DNA of 64,000 nucleotides from Deltaproteobacteria bacterium (GTDB taxonomy: Bacteria; Myxococcota_A; UBA9160; UBA4427). Position 1 is the first letter of the stretch; each line of letters opens with the position of its first letter. The stretch covers positions 414,845-478,844 of the forward strand of contig JADJOR010000008.1 in assembly GCA_016713665.1 (NCBI GenBank), given 5' to 3'. Both the position numbers and the translations under genes were made by a program. This document shows positions 55,091-64,000 of this stretch, in pieces. The notes under the pieces are model-generated. The model made no database searches and had not been told where the DNA came from. It saw only the letters and a program-made list of their open reading frames with translations.

Positions 55091-58000
55091 ATGATGCCCT
55101 CACGCCACGGGCTCCTCCGAAAGACTGCATCGATGATCGCCCTGGTCGCTCCCCTCTTGACGGGCACACTCGCGACCGCCCAGTCGACGAGCCCCTCGAC
55201 GACGATCCCGCCCTATCTGGTGTCGGATCTGCCGGGGGTGTCGATCGAATCGATCCTGACCGTGGACGACGGCACCGTCCCGCGAGTCGGCGGCGGGACG
55301 ACCCGCCTCGTCGGCATCCCGGACGGCCTCGGCGCGATCGATGGCGCCGATCTGACGCCGCCGGAGCCCGGATTCTTCTACCTGCTCGTCAACCACGAGA
55401 TCGTGAACAGCCAGGGCAGCGTCCGCGCCCACGGAAATGCCGGCGCCTTCGTCTCGAAATGGAAGGTCGACAAGGCGACCCACGCGGTCGTCGAAGGCTC
55501 GGACCTGATCCAGCAGTATTTCGATTGGAACGAGGGGACGAGCACGTTCGTGCCCGCATCGACGGCCTTCGATCGGCTCTGCTCCGCGGATCTGCCGGCG
55601 CAGACTGCGCTCTTCAATCCCGGCTCGGGCCTCGGAACCCAGGAGATCCTCTTCTTCAATGGCGAGGAGACGACCGGCGGCCGCGCCTTCGGACACGTCG
55701 TGACCGGACCGAACGCAGGCCGCAGCTACCAACTCGAACACCTGGGCTTCGCGGCCTTCGAGAACGTCCTGCTGAGCCCCTTTGCCCAGGACACGACCGT
55801 CGCGATCATGCTGGACGACGACGTCGACGGCGAGGTCTACGTCTACGTCGGGACGAAGCAGGGCTCGGGCAGCGAAGTCGAGAAGGCTGGCCTCGTCGGC
55901 GGCAATCTCTACGCGCTCGCCGTCCCCGGCAAACCCTTCGAGCTCGCCGACGTGGTCGCGAGCTCCGTCGGCGCGAGCGAGTCCTTCGCGCTGAAGCTGA
56001 TCGGTACGACGGGCAGCCGACCGATCAACGGGACCGACATGGAGGCCCGGGGCGCCGATACGCTGACCCCCGTCCAGCCCGGCCAGAACTTCGCGAGCCT
56101 GAAGATGGGCGGCCCCGAGGACGGCGCGTGGGATACCCGGCCGGGATTCGAAGATCGCTTCTACTTCGTGACGAAGGGAACGGCCTCGAACGGCATCAAC
56201 GCCCCGACCCGCGTCTGGCAGCTCGAGTTCACGAGCCTCGCGAATCCCGCCCTCGGCGGCACGCTGACGCTGCTCCACGACGGTCCCGAGAACCGCCTCG
56301 GGAGCCTCGACAACGTCGCCTTCGACGTCGTGGCGGGCCAGCCGAAGCTGCTCGTCCAGGAAGACCTCGGCGGGGACGCCCCGCTCTCGAAGATCTGGAT
56401 GATCGACCTCGGGACGGGTCTGATCGAAGAGATCGCTTCCCACGATCCCGATCGCTTCTTCGTCAATGGTGCGAGCTTCCTCACGACCAACGAGGAGTCG
56501 TCGGGCATCATCAGCCTCGCCGACATCCTCGGCTCGGGCTGGTATGCGGCCTCTGTACAGGCCCATACCTCGACGGGCCTCTCGAATACGACCGAGCTCG
56601 TCGAGCGAGGCCAGCTCGTGCTGCTGAACCTCGCCGCGCGCGGCGCCGACGTCCAGCGCGAGCGACTCGTCGCGAGCGGTGACGCCTGGGCCTACCGCGT
56701 CGACGGCGTGGATCCCGGCTCGACCTGGAACGACGTCGGCTTCGTGCCCGGCGCCGGCTGGAACACGACGACCAGCGGAACACCGACCGGTCCGCTCCCG
56801 ACGCCGATCGGCTACGGGGAGTCGGCCGGCGTGCTCGCCTCCGACGTGGTCGCGCCCGCGACGCCGCGGCCCGCCGCTTCGTACTTCCGCCGCGAGTTCG
56901 ATCTCGCGAGCCCCGGCGGCGTCGTGCTGCTCGACCTCTTCATGAAGATCGACGACGGCGCCGTCGTCTCGATCAACGGGGGTCGAGGTCGCGCGCTTCA
57001 ACATGTCGACGGCGACCGCAGTGACGAACACGACCTTCGCATCGGCCAACGAGCCCGCCGAGCGGGACTGGAAGCACGTCCCGATCAACACCGAGAGTCT
57101 GGCGCTCCAGACGACGGGCAACGTGCTCGCCATCTCGATCCACCAGGAAAACAACGCGAGCTCCGACATCCGCATGAACGCCGAGCTGATCGCCTGGAAC
57201 GACTCGCCCGACGCCGGAGCGGGACCGGCGATCCCCTCCGGCGTCGCCGTCGGTGGCGCGACCGAGACCCAGCTGACCCTCTCCTGGACGCCGCAAGCCG
57301 ACGCGAAGCTCTTCCGCATCGAGCGCAAGCGCTCCGCCGACGTCGCCTGGAAGGTCGTCGAGCCCGAGTTCCCGGGCAGCTTCTCGAGCTACGTCGACAC
57401 CGCCGTCACCGCGGGCACGAGCTACGACTACCGACTCTCGGCCGTCAATCTCCACGGCCACAGCGCGAACAGCGCCGTCGCGACCGGCTCGACCTCGACG
57501 TCGTTCATCCCGACGATCTTCGAGGAGAACTTCGACGTCACCGCGAGTCTCCGGGAAATTCACCGCCGTCGACGTGCTCGAGCCCGATGCGAGCTGGCGC
57601 CAGGTCCTCTGGGATTTCGGATCGACCGGAGCGGCCCAGGGCAACAACTTCGGCGCGGGCAATACCCCGACCGAGGACTGGCTCATCACGACGAACCCGA
57701 TCAACTTCCCCTTCCACCAGAACGAGACCCTCGAGTACGACTCCCAGATCTCCTTCGGCGGCCCCTCGCCGCTCGTTCTCGTCTCGACGGATTACGATCC
57801 GCTCGTCCACACGAACCCGAACACGGCGACCTGGACCGTGATCCACACGGACGACTCCGCGACGGCGACCCTGACGAAGGTCGGTCCGTTCTCGCTCGCC
57901 GGGGTGAACGGCCGCGGCCATCTCGCCTTCAAGTACACGGGCAACGGGGGCGCCGCCGGTCAGAGCAAGCGCGTCACGATCGACGACGTGCTCGTCAAGG

Positions 58001-60098
58001 GCGAATGCGGCTTCGACTTCGCCGGGGGCGAGGACGGCTCGATCGCGGGCGATCCGTCGACGCCCCTGGGCCGTCGTCAATGCGAGCTCGGCGGCGGGCT
58101 GGACCTACGACACGGTCGCGCTGAGGCAGGGCGCGGTGAACAACAACTTCGGGTCCGCTGCGGGCGGAACCAGCGGCGGCACGGCGGCGGACGACTGGCT
58201 GATCAGCCCGCCCTCTACGTCGAGGGTCCGAGCACGGCCATCCAGTTCGACTACTACGAGCGCTTCGACGATTCGGATCCGCAGCCGCTCACGGTCCTGG
58301 TGACCGATGCGTATACCGGGGACCCGGCGACGACCGTCTGGACCGACATCACGCCGCTCGGCCTGAACGGCTCGGCGAACGACGCCTGGGTCGGCGCGAC
58401 GAGCCAGAGCTTCGCCGAGTCGGGCCCGAACGTGCGGATCGCCTTCCGCTATCGCTCGGACGGCAACGGCGGCGGGACCGCCAAGCGGATCGGCGTCGAC
58501 GCGGTGTGCGTGCAGCCCCTCGGCGGTGCCCTGGCGGCGAGCTTCACGTTCAACCGCAGTGGCGGCGACGCGACCTTCGTCCCGACCGTCTCGGGCGGCG
58601 TCCCGCCCTACACCTACGCCTGGACCTTCGGCGACGGGGGCCTCTCGACGGCGAGTGCACCGACCCACCCGTACACCTCGGCCGGTCTCTACACGGTCTC
58701 CGTGACCGTGACCGACTCGCTCGGCACCGATGTCACGTCGACGCAGGTCGACGCGGTCGGGGTCACGAGCTTCACCATCCCGCCCCTCGCGGGCGAGCTC
58801 CGCGTCGCGACCTTCAACTCGTCGATGAACCGCACGACCGCAGGCGCCCTCGCGACCGCGCTCGCCGCGGGCACCGACGCCCAGATCCAGGCGGTCGCCG
58901 AGGTGATCCAGCGGACGAACCCGGACGTCGTCCTGCTCAACGAGGTCGACGTCGCCTACAGCGGCGGCGTCTTCGACCGGGCCGCGATGGAGACGGCCGT
59001 CGCGAACTTCAAGGCGAACTACCTGGGAATCGCGCAAGCGCCGGACACGAATGCCGTGACCTACGCCTACCACTTCATCGGCCCGGTCAATACGGGCGTC
59101 CCGTCGGGCTTCGACTTCAACAACGACGGCGACACGGTCGATCCCGAGGATGCCTACGGCTTCGGCGAGTTCCCGGGCAAGTTCGGCATGATCGTGCTGT
59201 CGAAGTACCCGATCGCCGGGTCGAACGCGCGGACCTTCCAGCAGTTCCTCTGGAAGGACATGCCGGGCGCGCTCCTCCCGCCCGATCCCGACGATACCGA
59301 TGGCGACCTCGATCTCACGGGCTACTACAACGCCGCGGAGCGGAACGTCTTCCGGCTCTCGTCGAAGAGCCACTGGGACGTCCCGATCCAGGTTCCGGGT
59401 CTCGGCGTCGTCCACCTGCTCGCGAGCCATCCGACGCCGCCCGTCTTCGACGACGGCACGGCGACGGTCTATCCGAGCCCCACGGTGGCCGACTGGAACG
59501 GTCTGCGGAACCACGACGAGATCCGCTTCTGGGCCGACTACGTCCATCCGACGAACGGCGCCTACATCTACGACGACGAGGAGTGGGCGGACGCGGGCTT
59601 CACGACGCCGACGGTTCGCGACGGCGGCCTCCCGCCGGGCTCGCTCTTCGTGGTCGCGGGGGACCAGAACGCCGACCCCGACGACGGCGATGCGACCTTC
59701 GACCCGATCTCGCTGCTGCTTTCGAGCCCGCAGGTGCAGGCGACGCCGATCCCGTCGAGCGCGGGTGCGCTCGAGCAGGTCCCGGGCTCGTTCACGAACC
59801 GCCAGAACAAGACGGCGAGCTTCAACCTGCGGGCCGACTACGTGCTGCCGACCGCGACGCCCTACTGGACGATCTCGAATGCCTTCGTCTTCTGGCCGGA
59901 GACGACGGATCTGGAGGCGGGGCTCCTGGGGCGTCGGACCACCGCTCGGTGGTCGTCGATCTCGATGCGGTCCCGGAGCCCGCGACGAGCATCGCGCTCG
60001 GCGTCGGTGCGGGGTTCCTGGCCTGGGCCGGCGGAAGACGACGGCGAAACGCCAGCTCGAAGGATTCGCACGCAGCACGAATCGCCATCGATTCGTAG
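55091..60098 (+). pseudogene. Giant PEP-CTERM protein: PhoX (DUF839) - jelly-roll - PKD - endonuclease/exonuclease/phosphatase, with five frameshifts
   Basis: If five single-base shifts are corrected, one protein of about 1,670 residues reads from ATG 55091 to the stop at 60098. Shifts lie at 56978-56982 (G run one base long), 57549-57553, 58063-58066 (C run long), 58211-58213 (C run short) and 59919-59922 (G run short). Order: signal peptide; PhoX/DUF839 domain (FYLLVNHEIVNSQG, LFFNGEETTGGRAFGH, DRFYFVTKGT); beta-sandwich (FRREFDLASPGGVVLLDLF); a fibronectin-like segment; two choice-of-anchor J segments ending in DDWLI; PKD domain (YTYAWTFGDGG); EEP domain (LRVATFNSSMNRT, VLLNEVDV, GDQNADPDDGD, SDHRSVVVDLD); tail VPEPATSIALGVGAGFLAWAGGRRRR. 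It probably releases phosphate from organic or nucleic acid substrates outside the cell. Confidence 0.75.
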
Positions 60099-60116
60099 AG
60101 GTTTCGTCGAACGATA

Positions 60117-60145
60117 CGGCCGGAGGATTCTCCATCCTCCGGCCG
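60117..60145 (+). terminator. Perfect hairpin after the PhoX-type gene
   Basis: 12-base arms CGGCCGGAGGAT and ATCCTCCGGCCG flank a 5-base loop, 18 bases after the stop. There is no T-run, so termination would need Rho, or the hairpin protects the transcript end. The next GTG overlaps its last base. Confidence 0.6.
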
Positions 60146-60753
60146 TGTCGTCGCCTCCGATCCGATCGCCTCTTCTCGGCCCGCGTGCGCGGGTCTCCTG
60201 GACGCCGCTCCTGCTGCTCGTCGCCCTCGCGTTCGGCGCCGCGGGCCGCCTCGGAGCAGACCCCGGATCGAACGCCGCAGAGCGAGCGAGCGCGGCGAAC
60301 GCGAATCACGGCGACGAGCCCGACGCCCGGCTCGTACCGCTCGTCGACGTCTCGGCGAAGGTCGAGCTCGCGCCGCCCATGGGCGAGCTCCAGAGGCTGA
60401 CCCACAAGCTCTCCCTCTCGATCGGGGGTCGGGACCTCGAGCTGACGGCCTTCTATGCCTACGAATCCCTGGAGCTGCTGCGCGAGATCCAGCGGGAGAT
60501 CCCCGAGTACGATGGGCACCCGATCGCGCTGCTGATCGACCGGATGGCGATGCCCGCCTATCAGACATTGACCGGCGCCCTGACGGCCGCCGGTGACACG
60601 GCCTCTCCGGCGACGACCCGCGAGGTCGAAGGCGCCGTCGCCGGCGTCGTCGCCGCCTGCAACGGCTGCCATGAAGCGACGCGCCACGGCTTCATCCGGA
60701 TCACCGACGAACGAGCCCGCAATCCCTTCAACCAGGACTTCGACAGACGATGA
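60145..60753 (+). CDS. Exported protein with one CXXCH heme-binding motif
   Basis: 202 residues from GTG 60145, the only standard start in frame before the signal segment (TPLLLLVALAFGAAGRLGA). The body is helical (MGELQRLTHKLSLSIGG, DLELTAFYAYESLELLREIQ) and a single CNGCHEATRHGF lies near residues 170-181. The CXXCH suggests covalent heme attachment by the cytochrome c maturation system, or a non-heme metal site; the helical layout recalls cytochrome c'-like bundles. ATGA overlap couples it to the next gene, a PDZ protein. Function is not known. Confidence 0.65.
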   Translation: MSSPPIRSPLLGPRARVSWTPLLLLVALAFGAAGRLGADPGSNAAERASAANANHGDEPDARLVPLVDVSAKVELAPPMGELQRLTHKLSLSIGGRDLELTAFYAYESLELLREIQREIPEYDGHPIALLIDRMAMPAYQTLTGALTAAGDTASPATTREVEGAVAGVVAACNGCHEATRHGFIRITDERARNPFNQDFDRR

Positions 60754-61809
60754 GACTCCGGACCGTTCCCCGCGCTCCCCTGCTCGTCCGCATATTCGTT
60801 GCAATCGCCACCGTGACGGTCTGCGCGACCGCCTCGCCGATCGCGGCCGCCGACCGCGCAATCGTTCCGAACATCGTCGCGATCGACCTCGGGGCGCCCG
60901 GGCGCTCCGCCTCGCCGCCGCGGCCCTCCGCGCTCGGCTTCGTGACCGAGGCGACGGGCTTCGTCGTCACCGCGTATGCCCCGCTCGTCGATCCGGCGAC
61001 CGGCCGCCTCGAAGAGATCCTCCGCATCCGCCCCGCGGCGCCCCGAGCGAGGCCGCACGGCCCGCTCACGTCATCGGGGTCGAGCCGACCCTGGGCTTCG
61101 CGGTGCTCCAGATCGACGGGGCTCGAGACCTCGTCCCGTCGAGACTGCGACGCGCGGGGGCGCCCGAGCCCGGAACGGCACTCCAAGCGCCGACGCGGAC
61201 GGACGGCCCCGATCCCGGCACCGTCGCCGGGACGCTCACCGCCCTGAATACGCGAGAGTGCTACCAGGAGAGTCTGACCTCGACGCTCTTCCAGGCCGCG
61301 CTTCCGCTCGAGCCCGACGCCGCCGGGGCCCCGATCTACACCGCCGACGGGGAAGTCGTCGCCCTCTACACGGGAGCCGCAGCGGAGGCCCACGAGGCGG
61401 ACGAGGCGGTCGAGGGTTCCGTCCATCTGCTGCCGATCTTCCTCGTCGGGAACATCTACGAAAGCCTGAAGCAGAAGAAGAGCCTCCGATCGCCGTGGAC
61501 GGGATTCTCCGTCCGCCCCTCACGATCGCCGAAGCGAGACGCTTTCCGACGGAGAAGGGGTTCCGGAGCGGCATCGGCATCGACTACGTCTGGCCCGGCA
61601 GTCCGGCGGCGAAGCTCGGAATCAAGCCCGGCGATCTTCTGCTGCAGTTCTCGCACAACCCGATCACGTCGGTCGCCGATTTCCAGAAATGGCTCTATCT
61701 CTACGGCGCCGAGACGAAGGCGCAGCTCGTCCTGCTCCGCGGCGACACGGAACATCTCGTGACCGAAATGACGCTCGAGGCACGGCCGGCCTGGGCAAAG
61801 CCGCGCTGA
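60750..61809 (+). pseudogene. HtrA/trypsin-like pseudoprotease with PDZ domain, two frameshifts
   Basis: Correcting one missing base at 61031-61034 (C run) and one at about 61493 joins three reading segments into one protein of about 353 residues. After a signal peptide (VCATASPIAAA) the trypsin-like part shows GFVVTAYAPLVD where HtrA has the catalytic His region (TNAHV), and DAAGAPIYTADGEVVALY where it has GNSGGPLFN. The His and Ser nucleophile are absent, so it should be proteolytically inactive. A PDZ domain follows (FRSGIGIDYVWPGSPAAKLG, IKPGDLLLQFSHNPIT). It is coupled to the CXXCH gene upstream and probably acts as a binding or chaperone partner. Confidence 0.65.
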
Positions 61810-62031
61810 GCGACCGCGCCCACTCGCCCCGAACGAGCGGGACCCCTTCACGATCGCCGCCCGTGGCAGAAGACGGATCGGCATCGATGATTGCGTCGAT
61901 CCGATGAAGCTTTCCGCCTCGAAACGTCATCGAGCCCGAGCCTTTCGCATGACAAGATCTTCCTCTGCGCGGATCGAGACCCGAGCGGTGACCGACCCCA
62001 AAGGGCCCCGCGACTGCGAAAGGATTCCAAG

Positions 62032-62950
62032 ATGCTCTCCTCCTCGGCGCGGATCGGCGTCTCGTTCTCGCTCGTCGTCGGACTCGGACCCGTCTTCGCG
62101 GGCACGGCCGACGCGCAGTCGACGACGTACGCCCCGACGGGCGGCGTCTCGAGCCCCGTTCTGACCTGTCTCTACGAGTGCAAGCCGGGTCCCCTCGTGC
62201 AGGGCCAGGCGACCTTCGACGAGGTCTCGACGCTGCAGGTCGCGAACCAGGGCGGGCTCACCCGTTCGGCCCGGGCGCTGATCTTCGATGGCCGCTCGAA
62301 CGCCATCGCGTCGATCGACCTGAATCTCGCGCCGCGGGATCTCGACGAGCTCAACGTCTGTCACGCGCTCCATTCGGCATCCATCTCGCCCCCCGAGGCC
62401 GGACTCGTCCAGATCGTGGTTCCCGACGTCGCCGGGTTCACCGTCCCGTCGGCCCTCGTCGCCTGGATGAAGATCCTGAGCGGCAAGTTCTTCGCGAGCG
62501 CGGCCGAGCCCTTCGCGGGGCGGGTCGTCGGCAACGCGCGGCTCGCCTGTGATGCCGCGCCGGTCCCCGCGAACTCGACCCCTGCCGACGTGATCGCGAG
62601 CGCGGCCGGTGCCCCCGACGATCGCGGCCGTGCTCGTCGAAGATACGGACGACCCTTCCGCCCCTGCGGATCTCGCCGCAGTCGTTTCCTCGAACTGCTT
62701 CAACCTGCGCGTCCAGAATCTCGGCAGTCAGACTGCGCCGGCGTCGACGGCCCGCGCGACGTACGTCGGATTCGTATCCCACAGCCTGGCGACCCCTTCG
62801 CTCGCACCCGGCGCCTTCGTGGACCTCGTTTTCCCGCAACCGCCCTTCGCCTGCACCGATCAGACCTGCTTCGTCGAGTACGACGTCGACCTCTTCAACG
62901 TCGTCGTCGAGGCAGACGAGTCGAACAACACGCGAGCGGACTCGTGCTGA
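62032..62950 (+). pseudogene. Secreted protein with CARDB-like C-terminal domain, single-base frameshift
   Basis: ATG 62032 after AAAGGA; signal peptide ending near TADAQ. The first 190 residues (VLTCLYECKPGPLVQGQATFDEVS, GFTVPSALVAWMKILSGKFFAS) read normally until about 62606. There one extra base shifts the frame; without it the chain continues VPPTIAAVLVEDTDDP and then FNLRVQNLGSQTAPASTARATY and VEYDVDLFNVVVEADESNN, a CARDB-like adhesive module (N-x-G-x-x-x-A and E-x-x-E-x-N-N pattern). No PEP-CTERM tail. The stop overlaps the next gene start. Confidence 0.65.
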
Positions 62951-63901
62951 AGTCGGGCGTTCGCGTCGCCGCCCCGCTCCGCTTGACCTGTGCCCTCGCG
63001 ATGGGCTTCGTTTCCCCGGCCTCGCGAGCGTCTCGACGTCGGGCTGTGCGGCCCTCGAGACCTGCTCGCTCGCGGAGCTCGTGCGGGGCGGCCGGATCGA
63101 CGTCAACGGTCAACGCTTCGAGGGCTTCGAGATCGAGCGCCAGACGCGCTCGATCGACCTCGAGCAGATCCAGGTGACCGGCCTCGACGCCGATCAGGAC
63201 CAGGCGGGACTCCACTTCGCGGCTGGCAGCGAGTGGCGCGTCCTGGCGGGGGACTTCCTCGGCGTGCGAATCGGTCATCGCGTTCGCTCTCCGTGTCGGG
63301 GACGGCGACCGCAGGCACGAGCCTCGATCTCGTATTGCCGCAGACGATCGAGGGAGGCAGCCTGCTCGTCGACCAGACGACCTACGATGCGAAGGGCCGA
63401 CGGCTCGGCGGCACCGTCGGCGAGCTGGACGCCGCCTTCGAGACGTCGACGCTCTCCGATTCGATCACATGGTCCGGGCGCACCGAGGTCCTGGGCGAAA
63501 CGGAGCTCTTTCTCGCCGCCGACGCGCCGACCGACGAGGCGATCCTCGACGGCGTCGAGATCCGGTATGCGTTGCCGGAACCGGCGACGACGGTGGGCCT
63601 CCTCGCCGGAGTCGGACTCGTCGCCCTGCGATCCCGGCGATCCGCGCCCCGCCGCGACACCGCCTGGACTCCGACCGGCACGCCGCCGATCCGGACCAGC
63701 CTTGCGCCCGTTCCCGTGCGGCGTCTTCTCAGCCGCCGATCCCCTCCCGCCGCGCCGCGAGCGCCGCGAGTCCGAGCCCCATCAGCAGCGCCGTCCCGGG
63801 CTCCGGCACCGCCGTCAGGACGAAGAGCGTCGGCGTCGCCGAGCTCGGGTTCACGCGCGACTCGGCCACGATGTAGATCGTGCCGTTCGAATCGATCGTG
63901 A
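62944..63901 (+). pseudogene. PEP-CTERM secreted protein, at least two frameshifts
   Basis: GTG 62944 overlaps the previous stop and gives a signal peptide (LTCALAMGFVSPASRA). One missing base near 63040 moves to LAELVRGGRIDVNGQRFEGFEI, typical of the start of small PEP-CTERM proteins, and LDADQDQAGLHFAAGSEWRVLAG. A second missing base near 63285 gives SLDLVLPQTIEGGSLLVDQT, then LFLAADAPTDEAILDGVEIRY and LPEPATTVGLLAGVGLVALRSRRS at 63566-63640, a proper sorting tail. The stop shown at 63901 lies beyond the tail and overlaps the convergent gene, so a further small error near the end is likely; the real stop is probably before about 63720. Confidence 0.6.
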
Positions 63902-64000
63902 CGCCTTCGGCTTCGAGCGAGTAGGCGCTGAAGTCGAGGCTCCCGAGCAGGGACCCCGTGCGGCTGACGTGCAGCAGGCGCGCCGACGCCTGGCTGAAGA
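63729..64000 (-). CDS. SdiA-regulated/phytase-like PEP-CTERM protein, 5' part outside the window
   Basis: The stop (TGA at 63729-63731) is inside; the start is beyond the right edge. The readable 90 residues are LLHVSRTGSLLGSLDFSAYS, LEAEGVTIDSNGTIYIVAES and a tail VPEPGTALLMGLGLAALAARREGIGG. The AEGVTIDxxGTIYIV stretch is typical of SdiA-regulated or esterase-like phytase beta-propellers. With the PEP-CTERM tail it is another exported, exosortase-processed protein. Function beyond that is not readable. Confidence 0.75.
   Translation of the reverse strand, partial: FSQASARLLHVSRTGSLLGSLDFSAYSLEAEGVTIDSNGTIYIVAESRVNPSSATPTLFVLTAVPEPGTALLMGLGLAALAARREGIGG

Overview
The window is G+C-rich (about two thirds by eye) and densely coded. 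It looks like a chromosome segment of a free-living Gram-negative bacterium: there is a TonB-dependent receptor, a predicted outer-membrane beta-barrel, several lipoproteins and at least seven secreted proteins with PEP-CTERM sorting tails. The content (acyl-CoA catabolism, wax ester/triacylglycerol synthase, PTPS-III folate bypass, many PEP-CTERM proteins) fits a Myxococcota-like or other delta-proteobacterial environmental lineage. That placement is inference; no rRNA or other phylogenetic marker is present. I saw no tRNA, rRNA, CRISPR array, insertion sequence or prophage.

Layout. 1-3.5 kb: end of a tandem CaiB/BaiF CoA-transferase, a DUF35 zinc-ribbon/OB protein and a thiolase-like lipid-transfer protein (Ltp2/ChsH2-type pairing) broken by one in-frame amber codon. 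3.8-10.7 kb: a leucine-degradation-type cluster with isovaleryl-CoA dehydrogenase divergent from enoyl-CoA hydratase, biotin carboxylase/BCCP (3' part frameshifted), carboxyltransferase and a PECR-like SDR. 10.7-14.7 kb: MBL hydrolase, GDSL PEP-CTERM esterase, transglutaminase/TPR lipoprotein, site-2 protease. 14.75-23.6 kb: a five-gene minus-strand operon (TPR lipoprotein, alkaline-phosphatase-superfamily hydrolase, TonB receptor, helical lipoprotein, outer-membrane barrel), the best candidate for an undescribed system. 23.7-33.7 kb: PEP-CTERM protein with terminator, His-rich membrane protein, acyl-CoA synthetase, AGCS symporter, MobA-like protein, thioesterase, SDR, DUF2059 protein. 33.9-37.5 kb: alpha/beta hydrolase, WS/DGAT and SDR behind a good sigma70-like promoter. 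37.6-39.7 kb: DUF2442/DUF4160 pair coupled to PTPS-III, divergent from a DHPS-like gene. 39.8-48 kb: HCCA isomerase, PEP-CTERM and other secreted proteins, LLM oxidoreductase, NHL protein. 48.2-52.6 kb: tandem UspA, beta-carbonic anhydrase with SulP transporter, divergent LysR regulator. 52.6-64 kb: alpha/beta hydrolase, PEP-CTERM proteins, a very large PhoX-PKD-endonuclease/phosphatase PEP-CTERM protein, a CXXCH protein with a PDZ pseudoprotease, and more secreted proteins.

How the genes work together. The first 11 kb and much of 26-37 kb handle acyl-CoAs: activation, CoA transfer, dehydrogenation, hydration, carboxylation, thioester hydrolysis and storage as neutral lipid. The rest is dominated by envelope, phosphate or phosphoester, and bicarbonate functions.

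Many genes carry single-base frameshifts, several of them in short G or C runs, and most densely from 55 to 64 kb. Sequencing or assembly error is the simplest explanation. These genes are described here both as broken and as they would read if repaired.
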